A stretch of 64,000 nt of DNA from Segniliparus sp051660745. GTDB lineage: Bacteria; Actinomycetota; Actinomycetes; Mycobacteriales; Mycobacteriaceae. The notes beneath the pieces were generated by a model. That model worked only from the letters and a program-made list of their open reading frames with translations, did no database searches and was not told the origin of the DNA. This document shows, in pieces, positions 17,284-26,057 of the stretch. Position numbers and translations under genes: made by a program. Location: contig NZ_JBOFQF010000038.1 in NCBI RefSeq assembly GCF_051660745.1, forward strand, positions 1-64,000, written 5' to 3'. The number at the start of each line of letters is the position of its first letter. Position 1 is the first letter of the stretch.

Positions 17284-18351
17284 CTACGCCTCGGCCGCGG
17301 CCTCGCGGGTGGCCCCGGGTGCGTCCTTGTGCCAGCGCTCGGCCACGTCCGGATGGGCGCGCATGCGCGATTTCCAGGCGTTTTGGCCGTAGGTGAGGAA
17401 GATCGGGTTGTCGGGCTCCGGCGGCGCGGGCCGGATCCGCGCGGCGAGCTCGGCGGGCAGCTCCAGCGCGGGGAGGGTCGAGCCGAGCGCGGGGTTGTAG
17501 AAGAAGGGGATCGACACGCGCTCTTCGCCCTCGGGCGGGGAGAGGACCCGGTGGCTGGTGGCGCGCAGATAGCCGCCGGTCGCGACCTGGAGCAGCTCGC
17601 CGATGTTGACGATGAGGGCCCCGGGGACGGTCGGCGCGTCGGTCCACCCCCGCCCCGGCACGTCGACCTGGAGCCCGACCGAGCCGGGGGCGCTCGCGAG
17701 GAGGGTCAGCACGCCGGAGTCCTTGTGCGCGCCGACCCCTTGCCCCCGCTCTCCGCCCGGCCCTGTCCTGCTGCCGCCCGGGTAGCGGACGATTTTCAGC
17801 AGCGTCGCAGGCCCGGGGCGGTAGCCGTCCGGATCGGCGGGGCCGGGCTCGGGGTGGAAGGCCCGGTCGAAATGGTCCTCGTCGGCGCCGAAGGAGGACG
17901 CGAGGGCCGCGAGGAGGCGGCGGCCGATCCGATCCAGGTGCGCGCAATGCCGCAGGACGGCCGGGCGCAGCTCGGGCAGCGCGGCGGGCCACTGGTTCGG
18001 GCCCTGCAAATGCCAGGATCCGACCGCGCCGGGGATGGGGTCGAGGTCGGGCCCGATGTCGATTTGCTCACGCCAATCGATTCTCCCGCCGGTGAGCTCG
18101 CCGCCGAGGCGGGTGTACCCGCGGAAGTGCGGGCTTCGGGCCATCCGCACGGCGTCCTTCTCTTTGTCCGGCAGTGCGAACAAGCGCCTGGCCAGCGCGA
18201 ACAGCCCGTCTTCGCCGTCGAGCCGATCTTCCGCGCCGTGCCCGACGAGGTAGCAGAACCCCACCTCGCGCATGACCTCGCGCAGCCCTTCGGCGAACTC
18301 GCGGGGCCGGTTTTCGGCCTGGGCGAGGTCGACAAGAGGCAAAGTGGCCAT
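17284..18351 (-). CDS. 2-oxoglutarate/Fe(II) oxygenase, isopenicillin-N-synthase family
   Basis: 355 residues. It has the non-haem iron fold: an N-terminal DIOX_N region (LPLVDLAQAENRPREFAEG, EVGFCYLVGHG), the metal ligands HKD in GVGAHKDSGVLTLLA and the distal His in RATSHRVLSP, and the 2OG-binding arginine in RVSIPFFYNP. Such enzymes hydroxylate or desaturate small molecules. No partner biosynthetic genes lie nearby; the peroxidase downstream is 11 bases away and may share the transcript. Substrate unknown. Confidence 0.87.
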   Translation of the reverse strand: MATLPLVDLAQAENRPREFAEGLREVMREVGFCYLVGHGAEDRLDGEDGLFALARRLFALPDKEKDAVRMARSPHFRGYTRLGGELTGGRIDWREQIDIGPDLDPIPGAVGSWHLQGPNQWPAALPELRPAVLRHCAHLDRIGRRLLAALASSFGADEDHFDRAFHPEPGPADPDGYRPGPATLLKIVRYPGGSRTGPGGERGQGVGAHKDSGVLTLLASAPGSVGLQVDVPGRGWTDAPTVPGALIVNIGELLQVATGGYLRATSHRVLSPPEGEERVSIPFFYNPALGSTLPALELPAELAARIRPAPPEPDNPIFLTYGQNAWKSRMRAHPDVAERWHKDAPGATREAAAEA

Positions 18352-18390
18352 GGCACCAATAGTGCGACATTTCAGCTCGTGTTGTAAACT

Positions 18391-18430
18391 AGTTATCGTT
18401 AGTTACTCGCCAGTAACTTACGGTAACTTA
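18391..18430. promoter_or_regulatory. Palindromic operator upstream of the fadE5-like pair
   Basis: AGTTACT-CGCC-AGTAACT (18401-18418) is a perfect inverted repeat. It sits in a run of GTTA/TAAC half-sites, and GTAACTTA is repeated directly at 18413 and 18423. A candidate -10, TAACTT (18424-18429), overlaps this run, so a bound repressor would block transcription. This form is typical of TetR-family operators. A related site occurs at the SDR gene near 39.9 kb (13 of 16 bases). Confidence 0.7.
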
Positions 18431-18462
18431 GAGACTTTCTGGACCCGATTGAAAGGCGCATG

Positions 18463-20298
18463 ATGGGCCACTACAAAGCCAACCTCCGCGACATCGAATT
18501 CAATCTTTTCGAGCTGTACGGCCTCGGCGACACCCTCGCGGGCGGCGACTACGAGGACCTCGACGCCGACGCGGTCCGCGACATCCTGCGCGAGACCCGC
18601 AAACTGGCCGAAGGCCCCCTCGCGGACGCGTGGGTCGGCCCGGACCGCAACCCGCCGGTCTACAACCCGGAGACCTTCGAGGCGGACCTGCCCGAGGAGC
18701 TGCAGCGGGCGATCCAGCTCATCATCGAGTCCGGCGCGCTCCAGCTGAGCATCGACCCCGAGCTCGGCGGCATCGCCGCGCCCCGCGCGCTCGGCTGGGC
18801 GGTCACGGAGCTGCTGTGGGGCTCGAACGCCGCCGCGATGTTCTACACCTGGGGCGTCCCGTTCGCGCAGATCTTCTACAACGTGGCCAGCCCGGAGCAG
18901 AAGGAGTGGTGCAAGGTCATCGCCGCCGGGAACTGGGACGCGACGATGGTGCTCACCGAGCCGGACGCGGGCTCGGACGTCGGCGCCGGGACCACGAAGG
19001 CGGTCCAGCAGGCGGACGGCACCTGGCACATCGAGGGCGTGAAGCGCTTCATCAGCGGCGCGACCTCCGGCGACCTCTTCGAGAACATCTTCCACCTGGT
19101 GCTCGCGCGCCCGGTCGGCGCGAAGGGCGGCACCAAGGGCCTCTCGCTCTTCTTCGTGCCGAAGTTCCACTACGACTTCGAGACCCAGGAGCGCGGCGAG
19201 CGCAACGGGGCCTTCGTCACCAACCTTGAGCACAAGATGGGCATCAAGGCCTCGACCACCTGCGAGATCGCCTTCGGCCAGCACGGGGTCCCTGCGGTCG
19301 GCTGGCTGGTCGGCGACGTGCACAACGGCATCGCGCAGATGTTCGATGTGATCGAGAACGCGCGTATGACGGTCGGCATCAAGGCCACGGCCACCCTCTC
19401 CACCGGCTACCTCAACGCGCTGGAGTTCGCGAAGCAGCGCGTGCAGGGCTCCGACTTCACCGAGATGCTCAACAAGGACGCGCCGAGGGTCACCATCATG
19501 CACCACCCGGAGGTGCGCCGGAGCCTGCTGGAGCAGAAGGCGTACGCCGAGGGCCTTCGGGCGCTGTACCTGCTCACCGCCACCTACCAGGACCCGGCCA
19601 TCGCCCAGCGCCTCTTCGGCGCGGACAAGGACCTCGCCTACCGGGTGAACGACTTCCTGCTCCCGCTGGTCAAGGGCATCGGCTCGGAGCAGAGCTACGC
19701 GCACCTCGCCGAGAGCCTGCAGATTTTCGGCGGCTCCGGCTACCTGCAGGACTACCCGATCGAGCAGTACATCCGCGACGCGAAGATCGACACCCTCTAC
19801 GAGGGCACCACGGCGATCCAGTCCCTGGACTTCTTCTTCCGCAAGATCGTCCGCGACCAGACCGGGGCGATGAGCCACATCCTCGGCCAGATCCAGTCGT
19901 TCGTGGACTCCGACGCGGGCAACGGCAGGCTCAAGGACGCCCGCCAGCTCCTGCGCTCCGCGCTGGACGAGTTCCAAGCCGCGTTCCAGGCGCTCGCCGC
20001 CATCGGCTTCGCGGCGATGGAGAACCCGCCGGAGGGCTACAAGATCGCGCAGGTCAGCGTGCGGTTCCTCATGGCTGCGGGCGACTTGGTGCTCGGCTGG
20101 CTGCTGCAGCGCCAGGCGCAGATCGCCCTCGCGGCCCTCGACAATGGGGCTTCCGCGTCCGACCGGGACTTCTACGAGGGTAAGATCGCGACGGCGATCT
20201 TCTTCGCGAAGAACATCCTGCCGAAGAACGCATCGCTCAAGAACATCATCGAGAACCTGGACAACGACATCATGGAGCTGTCCGAAGCGGCGTTCTGA
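18463..20298 (+). CDS. fadE5: Acyl-CoA dehydrogenase, FadE5-like (copy 1)
   Basis: 611 residues. It begins MGHYKANLRDIEFNLFELYG and ends NDIMELSEAAF, the same frame and length as M. tuberculosis FadE5, a broad-range acyl-CoA dehydrogenase. FAD and substrate motifs are MVLTEPDAGSDVG, GVKRFISGATSGD, and GGSGYLQDYPIEQYIRDAKIDTLYEGTTAIQ, with the catalytic base at Glu447. It converts acyl-CoA to trans-2-enoyl-CoA, passing electrons to ETF. ATG at 18463 is preferred to 18460 because GAAAGG lies six bases upstream and the paralogue starts at the same residue. First of two tandem copies. Confidence 0.92.
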   Translation: MGHYKANLRDIEFNLFELYGLGDTLAGGDYEDLDADAVRDILRETRKLAEGPLADAWVGPDRNPPVYNPETFEADLPEELQRAIQLIIESGALQLSIDPELGGIAAPRALGWAVTELLWGSNAAAMFYTWGVPFAQIFYNVASPEQKEWCKVIAAGNWDATMVLTEPDAGSDVGAGTTKAVQQADGTWHIEGVKRFISGATSGDLFENIFHLVLARPVGAKGGTKGLSLFFVPKFHYDFETQERGERNGAFVTNLEHKMGIKASTTCEIAFGQHGVPAVGWLVGDVHNGIAQMFDVIENARMTVGIKATATLSTGYLNALEFAKQRVQGSDFTEMLNKDAPRVTIMHHPEVRRSLLEQKAYAEGLRALYLLTATYQDPAIAQRLFGADKDLAYRVNDFLLPLVKGIGSEQSYAHLAESLQIFGGSGYLQDYPIEQYIRDAKIDTLYEGTTAIQSLDFFFRKIVRDQTGAMSHILGQIQSFVDSDAGNGRLKDARQLLRSALDEFQAAFQALAAIGFAAMENPPEGYKIAQVSVRFLMAAGDLVLGWLLQRQAQIALAALDNGASASDRDFYEGKIATAIFFAKNILPKNASLKNIIENLDNDIMELSEAAF

Positions 20299-20366
20299 CC
20301 TGTTCCGGGGGCCGTTCCGGCCAGCTTTGCGAATGATCGCACAGCTGACCGGAAAGGCGCACCCGC

Positions 20367-22202
20367 ATGGGCCACTACAAGGCGAACCTCCGCGACATCG
20401 AGTTCAACCTCTTCGAGCTGTACGGCTTGGGGGAGACGCTTGCGAGCGGCGACTACGGCGACCTCGACGTCGACGCGGTCAGGGACATCCTGCGCGAGGG
20501 CCGCAAGCTCGCGGAAGGGCCGCTCGCCGACACCTGGGCCGGTCCCGACCGCAATCCCCCGGTCTTCGACCCGCAGGCGCATGAGATCGAGTTGCCCGAG
20601 GGCGTCGCGAAGGCCCTCGACCTGGTCTATGGGTCCGGGATCCTGCAGATCGCGCTGCCCGAGGAGCTCGGCGGCATCCCCGCGCCCCGCGCGCTGGCCT
20701 GGGCGTTGAGCGAGTTCGCCATCGGCAGCCATGCCGCGATGTACTTCTACGCCGCCGGGCCCGTCTTCAACAGCATTTTCTACCACCTCGGCACTGACCA
20801 GCAGAAGGAATGGGCAAAGGTCATCGCCGAGCAGAGGTGGGGAGCCACGATGGTGCTCACCGAGCCCGACGCGGGCTCGGACGTGGGGGCCGGGACCACG
20901 AAGGCGATCGCGCAGCCGGACGGCACCTGGCACATCGAGGGCGTGAAGCGGTTCATCACGAGCGCGACCTCGGGCGACTACTTCGACAACATCATGCACC
21001 TCGTCCTCGCGCGCCCGGTCGGCGGGAAGGCGGGCACCAAAGGCCTCTCGCTCTTCTTCGTGCCGAAGTTCCACTACGACTTCGAGACCCGGACCAAGGG
21101 CGGGCGCAACGGCGCCTTCGTCACCAATGTCGAGCACAAGATGGGCATCAAGGCCTCGACCACCTGCGAGGTGACCTTCGGCCAGCACGGGGCCCCCGCC
21201 GTGGGCTGGCTGGTCGGCGAGGTCCACGAGGGCATCGCGCAGATGTTCGAAGTCATCGAGAACGCCCGCATGCTCATCGGCATCAAGGGCATTTCCACGC
21301 TCTCCACCGCGTACCTCAACGCGCTTGAGTTCGCGAAGGAGCGCGTGCAGGGCCAGGACATGACCCAGATGCTCAACAAGGAGGCCCCGAAGGTCGCCAT
21401 CGTCCAGCACCCCGAGGTTCGCCGGAGCCTCTTCGAGCTCAAGGCGTACGCCGAGGGCCTTCGGGCGCTGTACTTGCTCGCCGCCGCCTACCAGGACCCG
21501 GCCATCGCCCAGCGCCTCTTCGGGGCGGACAAGGACCTGGCCTACCGGGTGAACGACTTCCTCCTGCCCATCGTGAAGGGCGTCGGCTCGGAGCAGGGCT
21601 ACGCGCACCTCGCGGACGCGCTCCAGATTTTCGGCGGCTCCGGCTTCCTGCAGGACTACCCGATCGAGCAGTACATCCGCGACGCGAAGATCGACACCCT
21701 CTACGAGGGCACGACGGCGATCCAGTCCCTCGACTTCCTGTTCCGCAAGATCGTGCGGGACCAGTCGGGGGCGCTGAACCACATCCTCGGCCAGATCCAG
21801 TCGTTCGTGGACTCCGACGCGGGCGGCGGCAAGCTCAAGGAGGCCCGCGAGCTTCTGCGGGTCGCGCTCGACGAGTTCCGCAGCATCCTCGGCACGCTCA
21901 CGGTCTACCTCTTCTCGGCGGCCGAGAACCCCGCCGAGGCGTACAAGATCGGCCAGGTCAGCGTGCGTTTCCTGATGGCTTCGGGCGACTTGGTCATCGG
22001 CTGGCTGCTGCAGCGCCAGGCGCAGGTGGCCCTCGCGGCCCTCGAGGGCGAGGTCTCCGAGGCGGATCGGGACTTCTACGCGGGCAAGGCCGCGACCGCG
22101 ATCTTCTTCGCGAAGAACATCCTGCCGAAGCTCTCCTCGCTCAAGACGATCGTCGAAGGCGTCGACAACGACATCATGGAGCTGTCCGAAGCCGTGCTCT
22201 GA
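20367..22202 (+). CDS. fadE5: Acyl-CoA dehydrogenase, FadE5-like (copy 2)
   Basis: 611 residues, collinear with copy 1 from MGHYKANLRD to NDIMELSEAVL, with Glu447 in LYEGTTAIQ. The two differ most in the region of about residues 60-150, which lines the acyl pocket (YGSGILQIALPEELGGIPAP against IESGALQLSIDPELGGIAAP) and at 520-540, so chain-length preference may differ. It follows copy 1 by 68 bp with its own ribosome site (GGAAAGG). That gap shows no palindrome, so it is probably co-transcribed from the upstream promoter. A tandem duplication that has diverged. Confidence 0.92.
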   Translation: MGHYKANLRDIEFNLFELYGLGETLASGDYGDLDVDAVRDILREGRKLAEGPLADTWAGPDRNPPVFDPQAHEIELPEGVAKALDLVYGSGILQIALPEELGGIPAPRALAWALSEFAIGSHAAMYFYAAGPVFNSIFYHLGTDQQKEWAKVIAEQRWGATMVLTEPDAGSDVGAGTTKAIAQPDGTWHIEGVKRFITSATSGDYFDNIMHLVLARPVGGKAGTKGLSLFFVPKFHYDFETRTKGGRNGAFVTNVEHKMGIKASTTCEVTFGQHGAPAVGWLVGEVHEGIAQMFEVIENARMLIGIKGISTLSTAYLNALEFAKERVQGQDMTQMLNKEAPKVAIVQHPEVRRSLFELKAYAEGLRALYLLAAAYQDPAIAQRLFGADKDLAYRVNDFLLPIVKGVGSEQGYAHLADALQIFGGSGFLQDYPIEQYIRDAKIDTLYEGTTAIQSLDFLFRKIVRDQSGALNHILGQIQSFVDSDAGGGKLKEARELLRVALDEFRSILGTLTVYLFSAAENPAEAYKIGQVSVRFLMASGDLVIGWLLQRQAQVALAALEGEVSEADRDFYAGKAATAIFFAKNILPKLSSLKTIVEGVDNDIMELSEAVL

Positions 22203-22255
22203 GCGGGCTCGCCCGTGGGGCGCGGCCCCCTCGCGCGTGCTATATTGAGAACAGC

Positions 22256-22276
22256 TATTGAAAACAATTTTCAATA
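22256..22276 (+). promoter_or_regulatory. Zur box upstream of the zinc ABC transporter
   Basis: A 21-bp palindrome with 9-bp perfect arms, TATTGAAAA and TTTTCAATA, around a CAA centre. This is the shape of the mycobacterial Zur operator (TGAAAATNATTTTCA core). It lies 57-77 bp upstream of the znuA ATG and just 3' of a TATATT (22241-22246) that could be the -10, so zinc-bound Zur would repress transcription. Confidence 0.9.
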
Positions 22277-22332
22277 AGATGCTGTTTCCAGGGATACGGT
22301 CACACGAGATCCCGTGCGCGAAAGGGACAACG

Positions 22333-23334
22333 ATGCCTCTCTCACGGTCACGAGCCGTCCAGCTGGGCGCGCTCGCCGCCCTGACGCTCTCGCTCGGCGC
22401 GTGCGAGAGCGGCACAGCGGCCGTCGCGAAGCCGCCCGTGCCGAATATCGTCGCCTCCACCCAGGCGTGGGCGCTCGTCGCCAAGGCGGTCGCGGGCGAC
22501 GGCGTTCCGGTCGCCGTGGTCGTCGACGCGGGCAAGGACCCGCACGAGTACGAGCTGAGCGCGCGCGACGCGGCGACCATCGGCAAGGCCAGCGCCGTGG
22601 TCATGGGCGGCCTGCATTACGACTCTTTCATGGACAAGGCGCTGGCTGCCGCGAACGGCCCGCACGTGATCAAGGCCGAGTCGGCGAAGATCGTCAGCAA
22701 GGGGCTGGAGCCGAAGGGGCACGCCGCGCTCGACAACCAGCACCTGTTCTTCAATTTCGCGGTGGTCGACGCGGTTGCGGGCGAGCTCGCCGACGAGCTC
22801 GGGCGCGAAGACCCGGCCCGCAAAGACCTCTACCAGCAGAACCTCACGGCGTTCCACGCGCAATTGCACGTGTTCGCGGACCAGCTCCAGCTGCTCGCCG
22901 AGCACCACCCCGGCCTTCGCGCGATCCAGACCGAGTCGGTCGGCCAATACCTCCTGCACTACCTCTCGGCGACCGACGTCACGCCTGCGGGCTACCGCGC
23001 GGCGGTGGCCAACGAGGCGGACCCCGCGCTCGCCGACCAAGCGGCGGTGGTGGGCCTGCTCGGATCGCACGGCGCGGACCTCGTGGTCGACAACCCGCAG
23101 AACCTCAACAAGTCGGTCGGCGAAGTGCTCGGCGCGGCGAAAGCCGCTGGCGTGCCTGCCGTCGACGTCGGCGAGACGCCTGCTCCGGGCCAAAAGACCT
23201 ACAGCGGATGGCTCACCGAGGTCGTCGGGGAGTTCATCGCCGCGCTCGGCGGCCCGGCCCTGCCGCCGGACTACCATCACGACGAGCACGGCGGCGGCCA
23301 CGACGACCACGACAAGCATGACGAGCACCACTGA
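22333..23334 (+). CDS. znuA: Zinc ABC transporter substrate-binding lipoprotein
   Basis: 333 residues of the cluster-A-I (ZnuA/TroA) fold. A lipoprotein signal (LGALAALTLSLGAC) puts Cys at the lipobox. The metal-binding residues are expected in DPHEYELSARDAATIG, GLHYDSFM, NQHLFFNF and the helix after it. The C-terminus is a His/Asp-rich tail (HHDEHGGGHDDHDKHDEHH), common in zinc-specific members. ATG 22333 is preceded by AAAGGGA; the open frame from 22258 overlaps the Zur box and is rejected. First gene of a three-gene operon, with the next gene overlapping by 17 bp. Confidence 0.93.
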   Translation: MPLSRSRAVQLGALAALTLSLGACESGTAAVAKPPVPNIVASTQAWALVAKAVAGDGVPVAVVVDAGKDPHEYELSARDAATIGKASAVVMGGLHYDSFMDKALAAANGPHVIKAESAKIVSKGLEPKGHAALDNQHLFFNFAVVDAVAGELADELGREDPARKDLYQQNLTAFHAQLHVFADQLQLLAEHHPGLRAIQTESVGQYLLHYLSATDVTPAGYRAAVANEADPALADQAAVVGLLGSHGADLVVDNPQNLNKSVGEVLGAAKAAGVPAVDVGETPAPGQKTYSGWLTEVVGEFIAALGGPALPPDYHHDEHGGGHDDHDKHDEHH

Positions 23335-24112
23335 CGCGCCAGCGCTGCGGCTCGTTGGCGCGGCGCTGCGGGCCGGGGGGCGGACACTGGTCGAAGGGCT
23401 CGACCTCGCGCTGGCCCCGGGCGAGTTCCTCGCCGTCCTCGGGCCGAACGGCGCCGGGAAGTCCACGCTCGTCCAAGCCGCGCTCGGCCTGCGCGCTTTC
23501 GACGCGGGGACGGCCTCGGTCTTCGGGCTGCCCCCGGCCCGCGCCCGCAGCCAGGTCGGCTACCTCGCCCAGCGCGCGCAGCTAGACCGCGCGACCGCGC
23601 TGCGCGGCGGCGATTTCGTCGGCTTCGGCTACGACGGCCACCGGTTCGGCCCCGGCTTCCTCCGCGCGGCGCGCAGGCGGAGCGCGGTGGCGCAGACGTT
23701 GGACAGGCTCGGCGCGGCCGAGTTCGCCGACCAGCCGGTCGGCGAGCTCTCCGGAGGCGAGTTCGCCCGGCTGCGCCTCGCCCAAGCGCTGATCGCCGAT
23801 CCGAAGCTGCTCATCTGCGACGAGCCGCTGGTGAGCCTCGACCTCGCGAGCCAGGGCCTCGTGGTCGAGCAGATCGTCCGCCAGCAGAAAGAGCGGGGCG
23901 CGGCGGTCGTGTTCATCACCCACGAGCTCAACCCGGTGCTCGCGCACGTCGACCGGGTGCTGTACCTGGCACGGGGCGGGCACCGGCTCGGGCCGGTGGC
24001 CGAGGTGATGACCGCCGAGTCGCTCTCCGAGCTCTACGGGACGCCGATCGACGTGCTCGACGTGCGCGGCAAACTGGTGGTCGTCGGCGCGGGCGAGGAG
24101 GGCCACGGGTGA
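23318..24112 (+). CDS. znuC: Zinc ABC transporter ATP-binding protein
   Basis: 264 residues. ATPase motifs are intact: Walker A GPNGAGKST, Q-loop VGYLAQ, signature ELSGGEFARLRLAQAL, Walker B LLICDEPLVSLD and switch His in VVFITHEL. It powers uptake by the membrane subunit encoded next. ATG at 23318 lies inside the end of znuA (17-bp overlap), and the stop overlaps the permease start by GTGA, so the three genes are translationally coupled under the Zur box. Confidence 0.94.
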   Translation: MTSTTDAPALRLVGAALRAGGRTLVEGLDLALAPGEFLAVLGPNGAGKSTLVQAALGLRAFDAGTASVFGLPPARARSQVGYLAQRAQLDRATALRGGDFVGFGYDGHRFGPGFLRAARRRSAVAQTLDRLGAAEFADQPVGELSGGEFARLRLAQALIADPKLLICDEPLVSLDLASQGLVVEQIVRQQKERGAAVVFITHELNPVLAHVDRVLYLARGGHRLGPVAEVMTAESLSELYGTPIDVLDVRGKLVVVGAGEEGHG

Positions 24113-24951
24113 GCTCGGCGGACTTCTTCGACTGGGGGCTGACCATGGAGCTCCTCGACTACGGGCCGACCCGGCGCGCGGTGCTGGCGGCGGCCGTCCT
24201 CGGGCTCCTCTCCGCCGCGCTCGGGCCGCTCATCGTGCGGCGGCGGATGAGCTTCGCGGTCCACGCGACCAGCGAGCTCGCCGTGACAGGCGCTGCGGTG
24301 GCGCTCTTCTTCGGGGCCTCGGTGCAGGCAGGCTCGATGCTCGGGGCCATCGCGGCGGGGCTCGTCTTCGGGATCTTGGGCCTGCGCGCCGCCGACCGGG
24401 ACATCGCGTACGCGGTGGTGCTCTCCTTCGGGCTCGGCGTGTCCGTGCTGCTCTTGAACCTGCGCGAGGGGGCCGCCACCAACTTGTCGGCCCTGCTGAC
24501 CGGGGGGCTCGCGAGCGTCGGGGAAGACGACCTTTGGCTCATGGCCGCGACGGTCGCCGTCGTCTGCCTCGTCGTCGCCTGGGCCGGGCGGCCGCTGTGG
24601 TTCGCGAGCGTGGACCCGGCCGCGGCTGCGGCGAAAGGCGTCCCGGCCCGATTCCTCGCCGTGGGGTTCACCGTGCTCGTGGCCGCCGCCGCGGCGATCG
24701 GGATGCAAGTGGTCGGCGCGCTCCTCGTGCTTGCGCTAATGGTCGCGCCCGCCGCCTCCGCCGCCCGGTTGACGTCGTCGCGCAGGCTCGGGGCGCTCTT
24801 GACGTTGGTCTTCGCGCAGGCAGCTGCCGTCGGCGGCGTGCTGCTCTCCTTGGCGCCCTCGTGGCCGCCGTCCGCGCTCATCACGGCGATCTGTTTCTTC
24901 GTCTATGTGGGCGCGCGGGCCGCCGATCATTTTCGAAGCCGCCGCTTTTGA
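24109..24951 (+). CDS. znuB: Zinc ABC transporter permease
   Basis: 280 residues with about eight membrane helices of the ABC-3 family (ZnuB/MntB). Diagnostic are the early loop GPLIVRRRMSFAVHATSELAVTG and the C-terminal GMQVVGALLVLALMVAPAASA. It forms the channel for zinc delivered by the lipoprotein. The GTG start overlaps the ATPase stop by four bases. Last gene of the operon. Confidence 0.93.
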   Translation: MSSADFFDWGLTMELLDYGPTRRAVLAAAVLGLLSAALGPLIVRRRMSFAVHATSELAVTGAAVALFFGASVQAGSMLGAIAAGLVFGILGLRAADRDIAYAVVLSFGLGVSVLLLNLREGAATNLSALLTGGLASVGEDDLWLMAATVAVVCLVVAWAGRPLWFASVDPAAAAAKGVPARFLAVGFTVLVAAAAAIGMQVVGALLVLALMVAPAASAARLTSSRRLGALLTLVFAQAAAVGGVLLSLAPSWPPSALITAICFFVYVGARAADHFRSRRF

Positions 24952-24991
24952 GGGTAGGACTGTCGCGGGCAGGGCTGCTACGGTTGTGCAG

Positions 24992-25690
24992 ATGAAGAAG
25001 GCCAGAGCATCTGCCCGCGCGGGCGCGATGCCGGGGGCTTTTCTGCTCGTGCCCGTTTTGGCGGCGTGTTCTGTGTTCGGCGGCTCGGCGCGGTTCGACG
25101 CGCTGCCCGAAGCCTGTTTCTCCGGAGTCTCGGCCGCAGTGGACGCGGTGGTGGGCGAGCTCGCCTCGCAGGAGCGCAAGGACGACGTGTCGCCCGAGGA
25201 CACCGCGATCTCCCGGCCCTCCGGCTCGACGAAATACTGCGCGCGCTCGTTCGCCGATCTCGTCAACCGGAAGGACTGGAAGCAGGGGGAGCCGAATTTC
25301 CGCAGGGTCTTCCTCGAATTCGACCTGTACCGAGGCGGCTACCTCTCGTCCGGGGTCGACGAGGCGAAGCGCGAGCTCAAACCGCCGCTGGTCGACCCGA
25401 AGCACCTCGTGCCCGAGGCGGGGATCGGGGACGAGGCCGTCGGCTGGTGGGACTATTCGCAAAGCCAGGGGGCGAACTGGCAGATCAGCCTGCGGGTGTC
25501 GAATATGCGGGTGGTGGTCCGGGTCGCGGGCGCGAACTACCTCAACGACTACACGGTGGACCGCCAGTTCTCCGCGAAACTCGACTACGACTCGCAGCAG
25601 CTGAAAGAGGAGCTGCGCGGCGAGGCGCAATCTATCGCGAAGGCCGTGGTCCAACAGCTGCTGGCCCCCGCTTCGCCCGCTTCGGGCTGA
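24992..25690 (+). CDS. Putative lipoprotein, 232 aa
   Basis: A signal peptide with lipobox (GAFLLVPVLAAC) predicts a membrane-anchored lipoprotein. The mature part has one further pair of cysteines (EACFSG and KYCARS) and an alternating beta pattern (RRVFLEFDLYRGGYL, WQISLRVSNMRVVVRVAG), somewhat like the DUF3558 group of actinobacterial lipoproteins (tentative). ATG at 24992 lies seven bases after TACGGT, so it is probably leaderless and transcribed separately from the zinc operon 40 bp upstream. Function unknown. Confidence 0.7.
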   Translation: MKKARASARAGAMPGAFLLVPVLAACSVFGGSARFDALPEACFSGVSAAVDAVVGELASQERKDDVSPEDTAISRPSGSTKYCARSFADLVNRKDWKQGEPNFRRVFLEFDLYRGGYLSSGVDEAKRELKPPLVDPKHLVPEAGIGDEAVGWWDYSQSQGANWQISLRVSNMRVVVRVAGANYLNDYTVDRQFSAKLDYDSQQLKEELRGEAQSIAKAVVQQLLAPASPASG

Positions 25691-25763
25691 GTTCCGCATA
25701 GGCAAGGTCACGGTCCGGACACTCCACTGGCGATCTTGACGTGCGTCGGGTTACCATCCAATT

Positions 25764-26033
25764 ATGTCTTTCGGTAGACCGCTTGCGGCGCTCCTCATCC
25801 TCATGCCGTGCATGGCTGTGGTTGGTTGCGGCTCGCATACCGGCTCGCCCTCGGTCAAGTTCACCGAGCCGCATGTCGCTATGACGGAACCGGGCGGATC
25901 CGGCGGCAACGCGGGTGGAGGAAATGGCGGCAACGGCGGCAACGGCGGGGGCGGCACGCACCGGGCCTCTTGGCCCGCCGTCGGCGGGCAAGAGCATGCG
26001 CGGACTCCGTCTGGAGAATTTGTCCGGCCCTGA
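25764..26033 (+). CDS. Small glycine-rich putative lipoprotein, 89 aa
   Basis: It begins with a signal and lipobox (LAALLILMPCMAVVGC). The mature part is only about 68 residues, with a Gly/Asn repeat (GGNAGGGNGGNGGNGGGG) in the middle and no recognised domain. Probably a small surface protein. The next gene, pxpA, starts about 25 bases later in the same direction. Support is the signal peptide and gene-like spacing only. Confidence 0.5.
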   Translation: MSFGRPLAALLILMPCMAVVGCGSHTGSPSVKFTEPHVAMTEPGGSGGNAGGGNGGNGGNGGGGTHRASWPAVGGQEHARTPSGEFVRP

Positions 26034-26057
26034 TCGGTGAGGCGGTGTGAGCCTGCG

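Noticed and set aside
22258..22332. Longer start for the zinc-binding lipoprotein
   Set aside because: It overlaps the Zur box and would bury the signal peptide 25 residues inside the protein.
20172..22604. 810-codon minus-strand frame opposite the fadE pair
   Set aside because: Mirror of the coding strand with a His/Arg/Val bias, no start context and no family pattern; the plus-strand gene is certain.
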